In this document: one piece after another, positions 7,930-15,564 of the stretch | How positions within the stretch are numbered: position 1 is the first letter of the stretch | How the letters are laid out: each line of letters begins with the position of its first letter | Origin: Paludibacteraceae bacterium | GTDB lineage: Bacteria > Bacteroidota > Bacteroidia > Bacteroidales > Paludibacteraceae | Length of the DNA stretch: 64,000 bases | Reading direction: 5' to 3' | Assembly: GCA_905233375.1 (NCBI GenBank) | Contig: CAJOEJ010000003.1 | Location: 1 to 64,000, forward strand | Program-made: the position numbers and the translations under genes | Notes under the pieces: generated by a model | The model's database searches: none | Told to the model about the DNA's origin: nothing | The model's input: the letters and a program-made list of their open reading frames with translations, nothing else

Positions 7930-9203
7930 ATCACCGGCTCCGTCAGTTCCACGCCCCGGCAGAAACGCCGTTTGATATCACGGTCGTCACCCAAGTAAAT
8001 ATATCGTTCCAGACGCTGCTCGAGCGTGTAGTCGTCGTAGTTGAGATACTTGTCGTCTATCAGCAAGGCATCGAACTCGTATCCCGGTTCGAACGAACCC
8101 ACCTTGCCGAAGAACGAACCGCCGCCTTTGGTCGCCAGATAGAATACTTCGCTCAGGCTCAGGAATGGCATCTCGCCGCGTGTCTGGGCATAGTTGAGCT
8201 TGCTCACCTGGATAGCATACTGCATCACGCGCAGCATGGACATATGGTGTCCGGCAGACACGTCCGTGCCCAGCGCCACGTGGATACCTGCGTTGAGGAA
8301 CTTGCGGATAGGCGCCATGCCCGAGGACAGGTTGCTGTTCGACATAGGGCAGTGAACGACATACACGCCGTTCTTGCGCATTAGTTCCATCTCCTCGCCG
8401 TCCGTGTAGCAGCAATGAGCCATCAGTGTCGGCGTCTGACCGAACAAACCGTAGCGGTTATACGCATCGCCGTAACAGGTCGATTCGGGCTCTAACTCCT
8501 TCACCCAGTCTATCTCCGAGCGGTTCTCCGACAGGTGCGACTGAACCGGCAGACCCGTCTCGGCGGCAAATTCACCCATCGCACGGAGCATCTTGTCCGA
8601 ACAGGACGGCACGAAACGCGGCGTGATGATAGGCTGAACAAGACCCTCGCCGTGCTCGTCCAGGTGCGCTTTGAGCATGTACATGCCGTCGATCACCTCA
8701 GCCGTCGTGTTCTGCAGTGTGTCGGGACTGTTGCGGTTCATGCCCACCAGTCCGACCATCGAACCCATTCGCGCCTGAATGAACAGGTCCGCCAAAATAC
8801 GGGTCGCTTCGGGATGAATAGTGGCAAAAACGGCGCTGCGCATCGTTCCTTGCATCCATAACTCATGCACGAAACGGCGGTACATACGACGGGCGTAGTC
8901 CGGGTTCGCGTACTTTGCCTCTTCCGGGAACGTATAGGTGTTCAGCCATGGTAACAACTCCAGGTCCAGTGCCAGACCCATGTTGCGGTACTGCGGAGCA
9001 TGCACGTGAAGGTCGTTGAACGCAGGGATAAGCAGCTTGTCGCCGAAATCCATTACCTGGCGGCGCCAGTCCATGTTCTCCGGCAACTCGCGGTAGATGC
9101 CTTCCACCAGGCCGTTCGAACGGACGACAATATAGCCGTGTTCGATGATCTCCAACTTGTCCGGTGTCGGAGTGTAGAGAATATTGGCACGATAAATCTT
9201 CAT
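7926..9203 (-). CDS. Guanine deaminase (amidohydrolase family)
   Basis: Hydrolyses guanine to xanthine and ammonia; cytosolic purine salvage or breakdown. The 425-residue protein has the metal-binding HVH at residues 66-68 followed by APQ, which is typical of guanine deaminases, then QSHLSEN with the third metal His, the HC pair (LMAHCCYTD) and the metal Asp in ALGTDVSAGH. Length is normal. It heads a two-gene unit with lplA under the promoter at 9232-9263. Other amidohydrolases such as chlorohydrolases are less likely because of the HVHAPQ and GTDVSAGH combination. Confidence 0.9.
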   Translation of the reverse strand: MKIYRANILYTPTPDKLEIIEHGYIVVRSNGLVEGIYRELPENMDWRRQVMDFGDKLLIPAFNDLHVHAPQYRNMGLALDLELLPWLNTYTFPEEAKYANPDYARRMYRRFVHELWMQGTMRSAVFATIHPEATRILADLFIQARMGSMVGLVGMNRNSPDTLQNTTAEVIDGMYMLKAHLDEHGEGLVQPIITPRFVPSCSDKMLRAMGEFAAETGLPVQSHLSENRSEIDWVKELEPESTCYGDAYNRYGLFGQTPTLMAHCCYTDGEEMELMRKNGVYVVHCPMSNSNLSSGMAPIRKFLNAGIHVALGTDVSAGHHMSMLRVMQYAIQVSKLNYAQTRGEMPFLSLSEVFYLATKGGGSFFGKVGSFEPGYEFDALLIDDKYLNYDDYTLEQRLERYIYLGDDRDIKRRFCRGVELTEPVM

Positions 9204-9231
9204 ATCTGTTTCGAATAGTTCAATTTGCCTG

Positions 9232-9263
9232 CAAAGTTACAACAAAAATTTGGAATACACAAG
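9232..9263 (-). promoter_or_regulatory. Promoter for guanine deaminase-lplA
   Basis: Minus-strand -7 TAACTTTG (9232-9239) and CTTG -33 box (9260-9263), 20-bp spacing. Confidence 0.75.
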
Positions 9264-9311
9264 CCTTGAGGCGGAAAAAACACATTTATTTGACTTTTTA
9301 TGTCGCAAAGG

Positions 9312-9343
9312 CTTGTATATTCCATTTATTTTTTGTAATTTTG
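9312..9343 (+). promoter_or_regulatory. Promoter for the M20 peptidase
   Basis: CTTG -33 box (9312-9315), 20-bp spacer, -7 TAATTTTG (9336-9343), 19 bp before the ATG at 9363. Divergent from the guanine deaminase promoter. Confidence 0.75.
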
Positions 9344-9362
9344 TCGCCAAAATCACAGGTGT

Positions 9363-10775
9363 ATGTCAATTCAGGATTATATATCGGCGCATAGAGCGCG
9401 GTTTATGGAAGAGTGGGCGAGTCTCATTCGTATTCCGAGTGTCAGTTGTCAGACGGAGCACAAAGCGGATATGCTGCGTTGTGCGGAGCGTTGGAAAGAA
9501 CTGCTGTTGGAGGCTGGCTGCCAGAAGGCGGAGATCCTCCCTTCAGCAGGAAACCCCTTCGTCTATGCGGAATACCAATGTCCGATAACAAATAACAAAA
9601 ATCACCAATCACCAATCACCAATCACCAATCACCAATCCCCACGGTCTTGGTTTACGCTCATTACGACGTGATGCCCGTCGAGCCTTTGGACTTGTGGCA
9701 CTCCGACCCGTGGGAGCCTTCTGTCCGTGACGGACGTCTCTATGCCCGCGGAGCGGATGACGACAAAGGGCAGGCAATGATTCAGGCGAAAGCCTTCGAG
9801 TACATGGTCAAAACAGGTCAGATGAACTGCAACGTCAAGTTCATCTTCGAGGGCGAAGAGGAGATCGGTTCGCCGTCCCTCGAAGCTTTCCTCGATGAAC
9901 ACAAGGAACTGCTCAAAGCGGATATTATCCTCGTCTCCGACACCTCCATGATAGGCAAAGACACGCCGTCTATCACCACGGGTCTGCGCGGACTCGCCTA
10001 TTGGCAGATAGAGGTGGACGGACCTAATCGCGACCTGCACTCCGGACATTTCGGAGGAGCCGTCAAGAACCCGGTTAACGCCCTATGCGAGATGTTGGCG
10101 CAGGTGGTGGATCAGGATGGACGAATCACTATTCCGCATTTCTACGACGATGTGCTGCCTATACCTGCCGCCGAGCGGGAGATGATAGCCCAGATACCCT
10201 TCTCCCAGGAGGCGTATAACAAGGCGATCGGTGTCGATGACGTCTTCGGCGAGAAGGGGTACTCGACCCTCGAACGCAACTCATGCCGTCCGTCCTTCGA
10301 TATATGCGGTATCTGGGGCGGTTATACCGGCGAAGGATCCAAAACCGTCCTGCCCTCCAAAGCGTTCGCAAAGGTGTCCTGCCGGCTCGTAGCCAACCAG
10401 GACCATGAGAAGATCTCGCAGGCGTTCGTCGATTATATCCGGACACTCGCCCCGCAGGGTGTACGTGTCCGCGTAACGCCTATGCACGGCGGACAGGGAT
10501 ACGTGTGCCCGATAGACATTCCTGCATACAAAGCTGCGGAAAAAGGCTTCGAGACAGCCTTCGGCAAACGTCCGCTCGCGGCACGTCGAGGCGGGTCGAT
10601 TCCTATCATCGCCGCCTTCGAATCCATCCTTGGCTGCAAGACTATCCTCATGGGCTTCGGTCTCGAGCAGAACGCCATCCATTCCCCCAACGAGTCCATG
10701 GACCTCGAAGTCTGGGAAAAAGGCATCATCGCCGTCACCGGATTCTATAAAGCCTTTGCGCCTCGCATTATGTAA
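9363..10775 (+). CDS. M20-family dipeptidase/deacylase
   Basis: A cytosolic zinc metallopeptidase of about 470 residues, likely cleaving dipeptides or N-acyl amino acids. Metal and catalytic residues are visible: H100 and D102 in AHYDVMP, bridging D132 in RGADDDKGQ, and the general base pair E165/E166 in FEGEEEIGS. A dimerisation lid domain occupies the middle. Residues about 73-92 (PITNNKNHQSPITNHQSPIP) come from a CCAATCA heptamer tract placed in the loop just before the HYD strand, so the enzyme is probably still active. Exact substrate unknown. Confidence 0.9.
   Translation: MSIQDYISAHRARFMEEWASLIRIPSVSCQTEHKADMLRCAERWKELLLEAGCQKAEILPSAGNPFVYAEYQCPITNNKNHQSPITNHQSPIPTVLVYAHYDVMPVEPLDLWHSDPWEPSVRDGRLYARGADDDKGQAMIQAKAFEYMVKTGQMNCNVKFIFEGEEEIGSPSLEAFLDEHKELLKADIILVSDTSMIGKDTPSITTGLRGLAYWQIEVDGPNRDLHSGHFGGAVKNPVNALCEMLAQVVDQDGRITIPHFYDDVLPIPAAEREMIAQIPFSQEAYNKAIGVDDVFGEKGYSTLERNSCRPSFDICGIWGGYTGEGSKTVLPSKAFAKVSCRLVANQDHEKISQAFVDYIRTLAPQGVRVRVTPMHGGQGYVCPIDIPAYKAAEKGFETAFGKRPLAARRGGSIPIIAAFESILGCKTILMGFGLEQNAIHSPNESMDLEVWEKGIIAVTGFYKAFAPRIM
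9590..9641. repeat. CCAATCA heptamer tract inside the M20 peptidase
   Basis: Degenerate AATAAC units followed by four tandem CCAATCA units, read in frame as NHQSPIT-type peptide. The coding strand is open in all frames because CCAATCA repeats encode the same heptapeptide whichever frame is used. Confidence 0.9.
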
Positions 10776-11110
10776 AGCCTTTGCGCGCATCCCTTGTGCG
10801 CACTCTCGCTTTCTCGCTCTCTCGAAATCTCCCTCTATGTTCATTATAGGGCAATATTCTATGTCCATTATAGGGCAATGTTATTGCCCGCTCATCCATC
10901 CGAGACGCCCCGCGCCTCGGATTTATATTTACTTCGTTTCTTTCAGGCGGATACTATCCGCCGCTCAAAATGCCTTCGTCCGTTTCCCGAAATTTTATTC
11001 GGGATAAAAAACTCTTCGTCCATTTCCGCCGGATTTAATCCGGCATGTACATCGTCTATTAGGTCGGATGTCATCCGACAAAGGCTCCTCTGTGCTGATT
11101 TACGAAAAAA
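10776..11110. repeat. Intergenic array of mini-hairpins
   Basis: No gene. The stretch is a run of short palindromes with different stems: GGGCAA..TTGCCC (10873-10889), ATCCGAG..CTCGGAT (10898-10922), GGCGGAT-act-ATCCGCC (10946-10962), CCCGAA..TTCGGG (10986-11003), GCCGGAT-tta-ATCCGGC (11028-11044) and GTCGGAT-gtc-ATCCGAC (11063-11079). Several have 7-bp stems and 3-nt loops. A short direct repeat, CATTATAGGGCAAT, lies at about 10853 and 10866. Confidence 0.8.
11028..11079 (+). repeat. Two-hairpin element, copy 1
   Basis: GCCGGAT hairpin, the spacer ATGTACATCGTCTATTAG, then GTCGGAT hairpin. The same unit, spacer included, recurs at 12706-12757 and inverted at 26068-26119. Confidence 0.85.
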
Positions 11111-11142
11111 ATGCTTTTTCTCGTAACTTTTTTTCATAATAT

Positions 11143-11174
11143 CTTGCATATATCAAAAATTATTCGTAATTTTG
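11143..11174 (+). promoter_or_regulatory. Promoter for the structured RNA
   Basis: CTTG -33 box (11143-11146), 20-bp spacer, -7 TAATTTTG (11167-11174). Transcription would begin near 11181, exactly at the base of the folded region, and about 250 nt before the next gene. Confidence 0.8.
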
Positions 11175-11180
11175 CACCGT

Positions 11181-11395
11181 CTTTCCGAATGGACTGACAT
11201 GACATATTGAATTTCGCGTTTGCGATTTATTGGAATCCTTGGAATGTAGGAAGTTTTAAGATTCACCAATAATAAGTCAGCAAGCGTCCATAGTGTATAT
11301 GGGCGTGACTTATCGGTGAATGGGCATTTCCTACGGCCTCAAGGATGATAAGGAAACGCTCATATTTCTTTATGTCTATCCGTTGTATGAATCAA
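11181..11395 (+). ncRNA. Rod-shaped structured RNA, 6S-like candidate
   Basis: From the predicted start the sequence folds into one long imperfect rod. Paired blocks, outer to inner: 11188-11193/11379-11384, 11201-11206/11371-11376, 11216-11221/11354-11359, 11235-11241/11340-11346, 11246-11252/11328-11334, 11261-11267/11315-11321, 11272-11279/11306-11313 and 11285-11292/11298-11305, with a 5-nt terminal loop at 11293-11297. Pairs are separated by internal loops, the largest lying between the blocks at 11201 and 11216. Size (about 200 nt), rod shape and own promoter resemble 6S RNA, an inhibitor of RNA polymerase. It could instead be a leader of the PEGA gene. No clear terminator follows. Structure is seen; identity is inferred. 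Confidence 0.65.
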
Positions 11396-11434
11396 CTTAA
11401 ATAATAATATGTATAATTTTTAATCAACAAATGT

Positions 11435-12565
11435 ATGAAAAAGCTACTATTTGTAATGACTAGTTTAGTCATGATGACATTGGCTTATGCCAAACAGGTT
11501 CAAATTTCTGTTAAACCGGAATTTGCGGCGACAACAGCACAAGTGTTTGAAAAAGGAAGCCCTATTTCAGGTGAAAACGGAGTATTCCATACGGAATTAG
11601 GCCTTTTGCAAGAAAAGTACTTAACGATTAAAGCAGATGCTTTTGACCAAGAGGAATTATTCATCAGTTATAAACATAAGCAGGATGCCTATACTGTGAC
11701 TCTTAAACCCAATAGAAAGAAAGCAGTTGTAACTTGTAATGTGCCTGATGCTACCATTTTTATCGACGGAACGGAAAAAGGCAAAGGGAAAGCTGAGTTT
11801 AATATCATGAAAGTTGAACTTAACAAAAAGATCAAAATCGAGGCTGATGGCTACGATACATTTTCGGGTACGATAGGTTTTAATGACAATCCGGGTATTG
11901 TAATCAATAAAGAATGCACTTTAGTTCCTAATAGGAAAGACGTGTTTATTAATGTGAATCAAGTTGGCGCACAGGTATTTGCCGATGGAAAGCCGGTTGG
12001 CGTTGTCGCAAAAGGCACACCTGTCAAGATTACTGTAAACAAAGGAAAACCTGTCATGGTAAGAGTATCTTGCGACGGTTACATGGATATTTCCGGAAAT
12101 GTGGACTTTTATGATAGTGATGTTACTTATGAACTTGGAGATATGCCGGAAGATGAGGCATGGTTCGCTACAGACCGAAAATCGAGTGATATTGCAAATC
12201 AGACAATTCCTATCAAAGTCAGAAAAGATATGGATAGAGACGAGGCTCTTCGCTCCATGATGTATTATATCACCAAAGAATTTAGAGACTTGGATGTAAA
12301 TAATTATACTGCAGGATGGATACGTACAAAATGGAATATTGATAAATTTAAGGTAGCCTCAATGCAAATTCGCACTCGCGTGGAACTTAAGCAAGCGCCT
12401 TCGGATAGTGACGGCTTGTTAAAATTTGATCTGCTGATAGAGAGCCAGTATGCAGCTCCAGATGCATCTCCGGATGATCAAAACTTCAAAGAGTATTCTT
12501 TACTCTTAAAAAGATATAAAAGATTATCAGAAGACGTTAGACACTCTGTAGAAGCAATAAATTAA
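11435..12565 (+). CDS. Secreted PEGA-domain protein
   Basis: A 376-residue exported protein. Residues 1-19 are a signal peptide (MKKLLFVMTSLVMMTLAYA). The mature part holds two or three PEGA-like beta repeats: ATIFIDGTEKGKGKAEF.., KIEADGYDTFSG.., then AQVFADGKPVGV..PVMVRVSCDGYMD. The last third (about 240-376) is a mixed alpha/beta region without a recognised domain. PEGA domains are often found in surface or periplasmic proteins. The gene is visibly more AT-rich than its neighbours, which may point to a different history. It follows the structured RNA; no separate promoter with a consensus -7 was seen. Confidence 0.75.
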   Translation: MKKLLFVMTSLVMMTLAYAKQVQISVKPEFAATTAQVFEKGSPISGENGVFHTELGLLQEKYLTIKADAFDQEELFISYKHKQDAYTVTLKPNRKKAVVTCNVPDATIFIDGTEKGKGKAEFNIMKVELNKKIKIEADGYDTFSGTIGFNDNPGIVINKECTLVPNRKDVFINVNQVGAQVFADGKPVGVVAKGTPVKITVNKGKPVMVRVSCDGYMDISGNVDFYDSDVTYELGDMPEDEAWFATDRKSSDIANQTIPIKVRKDMDRDEALRSMMYYITKEFRDLDVNNYTAGWIRTKWNIDKFKVASMQIRTRVELKQAPSDSDGLLKFDLLIESQYAAPDASPDDQNFKEYSLLLKRYKRLSEDVRHSVEAIN

Positions 12566-12584
12566 TAAAATTGATGAAATGAAG

Positions 12585-12614
12585 ACGCCCGAGCCAACCC
12601 CTCGGGCGTTTTTT
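12585..12614 (+). terminator. Intrinsic terminator after the PEGA gene
   Basis: A 9-bp stem ACGCCCGAG/CTCGGGCGT with a 7-nt loop, followed by six T residues. Confidence 0.88.
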
Positions 12615-12705
12615 CGTTCCCATCCTCTCGTTCGGCGTTTTTCTCTTGTATCCGTCCAATCTTGGCGGATAGAAAACGCCGCTCTTAATATCTTCGTCCA
12701 TTTCC

Positions 12706-12757
12706 GCCGGATTTAATCCGGCATGTACATCGTCTATTAGGTCGGATGTCATCCGAC
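12706..12757 (+). repeat. Two-hairpin element, copy 2
   Basis: Same unit as at 11028-11079, with nearly identical flanking sequence (TTCGTCCATTTCC before it and ACAAAG after it). Confidence 0.85.
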
Positions 12758-12765
12758 AAAGCTCT

Positions 12766-12786
12766 CCCCCCCCCCCAAAAAAAAAA
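12766..12786. repeat. Homopolymer pair C11-A10
   Basis: Eleven C followed by ten A just after the two-hairpin element. A slippage-prone site, or a place where read errors are likely. Confidence 0.8.
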
Positions 12787-12835
12787 TAAGCCAAGTTTTT
12801 CCCAAGCTTTTACCGACCCTTAAACGACACAAAAG

Positions 12836-12901
12836 GGGGTGATAACGGGGTGATTTCGGGGTGATAACGGGGTCGTTACTGGGTTATTACCGAGTGATTG
12901 A
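12836..12901. repeat. Six tandem 11-bp units
   Basis: Units of exactly 11 bp: GGGGTGATAAC, GGGGTGATTTC, GGGGTGATAAC, GGGGTCGTTAC, TGGGTTATTAC, CGAGTGATTGA. They end about 115 bp upstream of the promoter of the THUMP methyltransferase. A second array of the same period and related sequence is at 25827-25892. The remainder of 12615-13015 holds no gene. Confidence 0.85.
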
Positions 12902-13015
12902 ACTACTATCAAGCCAGAAAAAGCACAAGAAAAAGCCCAAAATCGCCTCAAATTGGAGCAACAAATACTATATTATATATTAATATATAATATACTTCTT
13001 TTCATCATTTTTTTA

Positions 13016-13047
13016 TTTGCATATGTCAAAAAAAAGCAGTACCTTTG
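13016..13047 (+). promoter_or_regulatory. Promoter for the THUMP methyltransferase
   Basis: TTTG (13016-13019), 20 bp, TACCTTTG (13040-13047). It excludes the upstream in-frame ATG at 12953 as the start. Confidence 0.8.
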
Positions 13048-13084
13048 CAAGCCCAAAGGTCACAAGACCTGTCTTATTTGTATC

Positions 13085-14299
13085 ATGAGCGAAGAAAAGA
13101 CATATTCAATGCTGGCGAAGACCTTCAAAGGCTTGGAGGAAGTGCTGGCGAAGGAACTGATAGAGTTAGGTGCTAACGATGTGCAGCTGGAGCGCCGCGC
13201 CGTCTCCTTCAAAGGCGACCTCGCACTCCTCTACCGTGCCAATCTCTGGCTGCGGACTGCTATCCGTATCCTCGTCCCGATCAGCGTCCAGACACGCAAG
13301 ACCAAAGGCAAAAAGAACGATGCACCGGAGGATTGGCTCTACCAATTTGTCAAAGCCGTCAACTGGGCGGAGTTCATGAGCGTGGATTCGACTTTCGCCA
13401 TCGACGCGACCGTCTATAGCGAGACGTTCCGTAACAGCCGTTTCGTCACCTATCGCGTAAAAGATGCCATTGTCGATTATTGGCAGGAAAAAATGAATAA
13501 ACGCCCCAATGTGGACGTGACTAATCCCGATCTGCGTATCAACGTCCATATAGCCGCAGAACAACTGACGCTCAGCCTGGATAGCAGCGGCGAGAGCCTG
13601 CATAAGCGCGGCTATCGTGTGGCTACCACGGAAGCACCTATCAATGAAGCACTTGCAGCAGGAATGTTGCTCCTTGCCGGATGGAAAGGGCAGTCGGACT
13701 TCTACGACCCTATGTGCGGATCCGGTACGCTGCCTGTTGAAGCGGCGCTCATCGCGCTCAATATACCTCCCGGCATCTTCCGCAAGCAGTTCGCCTTTGA
13801 AAAATGGAACAATTTCGATGCGGACTTGTGGTCTGACATCTACAACGACGACTCTCAGGAACGGCCGTTCGAGCATCATATCTACGGTTCTGATGCCTCT
13901 TTCTATGCCATTCAGCAAGCAGCCAAAAATGTCAAATCCGCCGGCATGGACAAGTATATCTCCCTCCGCCAGATCCGCATGGAAGAGATAACTGCGCTCC
14001 CATTCTCCTCCCTTGAGGGGAGGTCGGGAGAGGTTCCCAACTCTCCTCTGGTGATGCTCAATCCTCCTTACGGCGAGCGCCTTGCGTCCAATAAAGATAT
14101 GGAACTATTGTACAGAGCCATCGGCACCGCCCTCAAGCATCATTTCACCGGTTCTACCGCTTGGATCATCTCCTCCAACGATGCCGCCATGAAATGTATC
14201 GGACTCAAACCCTCCCGCAAGTACCGTCTCCTCAATGGCGAGTTGGACTGCCAGTTCAACCGCTACGACCTCTTTGCCGGCAAACGCAATCACCAATGA
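13085..14299 (+). CDS. THUMP-domain 23S rRNA methyltransferase, RlmL N-half type
   Basis: A 404-residue SAM-dependent RNA methyltransferase, by similarity acting on guanine N2 of 23S rRNA. An N-terminal ferredoxin-like plus THUMP region (about 1-160) binds RNA; the Rossmann methyltransferase shows the SAM motif DPMCGSGTLP and the catalytic NPPYGER near residue 325. Residues about 305-321 (SSLEGRSGEVPNSP) come from the G/C-rich hairpin repeat and sit right before NPPY. The ATG after the promoter was chosen. The stop codon TGA lies within a CCAATGA heptamer unit. Confidence 0.87.
   Translation: MSEEKTYSMLAKTFKGLEEVLAKELIELGANDVQLERRAVSFKGDLALLYRANLWLRTAIRILVPISVQTRKTKGKKNDAPEDWLYQFVKAVNWAEFMSVDSTFAIDATVYSETFRNSRFVTYRVKDAIVDYWQEKMNKRPNVDVTNPDLRINVHIAAEQLTLSLDSSGESLHKRGYRVATTEAPINEALAAGMLLLAGWKGQSDFYDPMCGSGTLPVEAALIALNIPPGIFRKQFAFEKWNNFDADLWSDIYNDDSQERPFEHHIYGSDASFYAIQQAAKNVKSAGMDKYISLRQIRMEEITALPFSSLEGRSGEVPNSPLVMLNPPYGERLASNKDMELLYRAIGTALKHHFTGSTAWIISSNDAAMKCIGLKPSRKYRLLNGELDCQFNRYDLFAGKRNHQ
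13999..14033. repeat. G/C-rich hairpin repeat in the THUMP methyltransferase gene
   Basis: CTCCTCCCTTGAGGGGAGG followed by TCGGGAGAGG; read in frame as SSLEGRSGE. Same element as in the HAD (5715), tatD (16266) and cysS (63176) genes. Confidence 0.8.
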
Positions 14300-14322
14300 A
14301 CAATCACCAATCACCAATGACA
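14287..14322. repeat. CCAATCA heptamers across the rlmL-queA junction
   Basis: Units CCAATGA, CAATCAC and CCAATGA supply the stop codon of the upstream gene and two candidate ATG starts (14296 and 14317) of queA. Confidence 0.85.
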
Positions 14323-15531
14323 CCCCCCATCTATATCGCCGATTATAACTATCCCTTGCCGGACGAGCGGATAGCCAAGTACCCGTTGCCCGAACGTGAC
14401 CGAAGCAAACTGCTGGTCTATCGGGACGGACAGGTGAGTGAAGACCGTTTTTACAACGTAGGCGACTATATCGCGCCCGGTTCACTCCTTATATATAATA
14501 ATACGCGCGTGATACAGGCACGGCTGGCGTTTCACAAACCCACCGGAGCCCGCATCGAGGTCTTCTGTCTCGAGCCGCTCGCGCCTCATGACTACCAGCT
14601 CTCCCTCGGCTCCACGACGGGCTGTGAGTGGAAATGTATGATCGGGAATGCCAAAAAATGGCACGAACAGGACCGTCTTGCCTTGCCTGTGGACAAGTTG
14701 GGCATCACCCTGTATGCATCCAAAGGGGCAACGATGGGAAATGCCTATTCGGTCTCTTTCTCCTGGGACAACACGGACTTCTCCTTTGCCGAGATTCTGG
14801 ATGCGATCGGTGAACTGCCTATCCCGCCGTACTTGAACCGTCCGACCGAAGAGAGCGATAAAATGACCTATCAGACCGTCTATTCGCGTATCAAAGGCTC
14901 GGTTGCAGCTCCGACTGCCGGACTCCATTTCACGGAAAACGTCCTGGCGGACTTGCATCACCGCGGTATCGAAACGGATGAGGTCACGCTGCATGTCGGA
15001 GCCGGTACGTTCCTGCCTGTCAAGACCGCCGATGCCAACGAGCACACCATGCATTCGGAGATCATCGCCGTGCCCCGGAAGGCGATAGAGCATCTTATTG
15101 CGCATCTCGGACACATCGTTGCCGTAGGTACCACCAGTATGCGTACGCTCGAGAGCCTCTATTTTATTGGAGTGCAACTGGCAGACACATCAATGGATTC
15201 GACGGATGAACTGCACGTATCCCAGTTTGAACCCTACGAAAGAACGTACGCTATGACCACTTGCGAAGCCCTGCAGGCTATCGTCGATTGGCTCGAACGC
15301 ACGCATCAGAATACGCTTCATGCCGAGACGCAGATCATGATCAAACCCGGCTATCAGTTCCGGGTGGTGGATCAGCTCATCACCAATTTCCACCAGCCTC
15401 AATCCACCCTCCTGCTGCTCGTCAGCGCGTTCGTCGGAGGCGATTGGAAAACGATCTACGACTACGCCCTGTCGCATGACTTCCGTTTCCTCTCCTACGG
15501 AGACAGTTCCATATTATCCCGCCGTAAATAA
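14317..15531 (+). CDS. queA: S-adenosylmethionine:tRNA ribosyltransferase-isomerase
   Basis: Transfers and isomerises the ribosyl part of SAM onto preQ1 in tRNA to give epoxyqueuosine. The 404-residue protein follows the Bacteroidetes QueA pattern: N-terminal YPLPDERIAKYPLPERDRSKLL, the IYNNTRVIQARL strand, GSVAAPTAGLHFT and the C-terminal ITNFHQPQSTLLLLV. I use the ATG at 14317. An ATG at 14296 that overlaps the upstream stop (ATGA) would add seven repeat-encoded residues (MNNHQSP). Both starts are inside a heptamer tract. Confidence 0.92.
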   Translation: MTPPIYIADYNYPLPDERIAKYPLPERDRSKLLVYRDGQVSEDRFYNVGDYIAPGSLLIYNNTRVIQARLAFHKPTGARIEVFCLEPLAPHDYQLSLGSTTGCEWKCMIGNAKKWHEQDRLALPVDKLGITLYASKGATMGNAYSVSFSWDNTDFSFAEILDAIGELPIPPYLNRPTEESDKMTYQTVYSRIKGSVAAPTAGLHFTENVLADLHHRGIETDEVTLHVGAGTFLPVKTADANEHTMHSEIIAVPRKAIEHLIAHLGHIVAVGTTSMRTLESLYFIGVQLADTSMDSTDELHVSQFEPYERTYAMTTCEALQAIVDWLERTHQNTLHAETQIMIKPGYQFRVVDQLITNFHQPQSTLLLLVSAFVGGDWKTIYDYALSHDFRFLSYGDSSILSRRK

Positions 15532-15537
15532 CCTTTA

Positions 15538-15562
15538 ATCACCAATAACCAATCACCAATCA
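15538..15562. repeat. Heptamer tract upstream of tatD
   Basis: AATCACC/AATAACC/AATCACC units fill the queA-tatD gap and end 3 nt before the tatD ATG, where a ribosome-binding region would lie. Confidence 0.85.
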
Positions 15563-15564
15563 TT

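Noticed and set aside
10943..11149. Small minus-strand frame over the hairpin array, similar to frames at 12537-12794 and 26028-26219
   Set aside because: The shared peptide (SDLIDDVHAG type) is only the translation of the two-hairpin element; it has no start context or conserved ends.
12836..12901. Replication origin iterons
   Set aside because: No dnaA, rep gene or DnaA boxes nearby, and the same type of array occurs at a second locus.
13166..13918. 250-residue frame on the minus strand
   Set aside because: It lies fully antisense to the THUMP methyltransferase, which has clear motifs; high GC keeps the opposite frame open.
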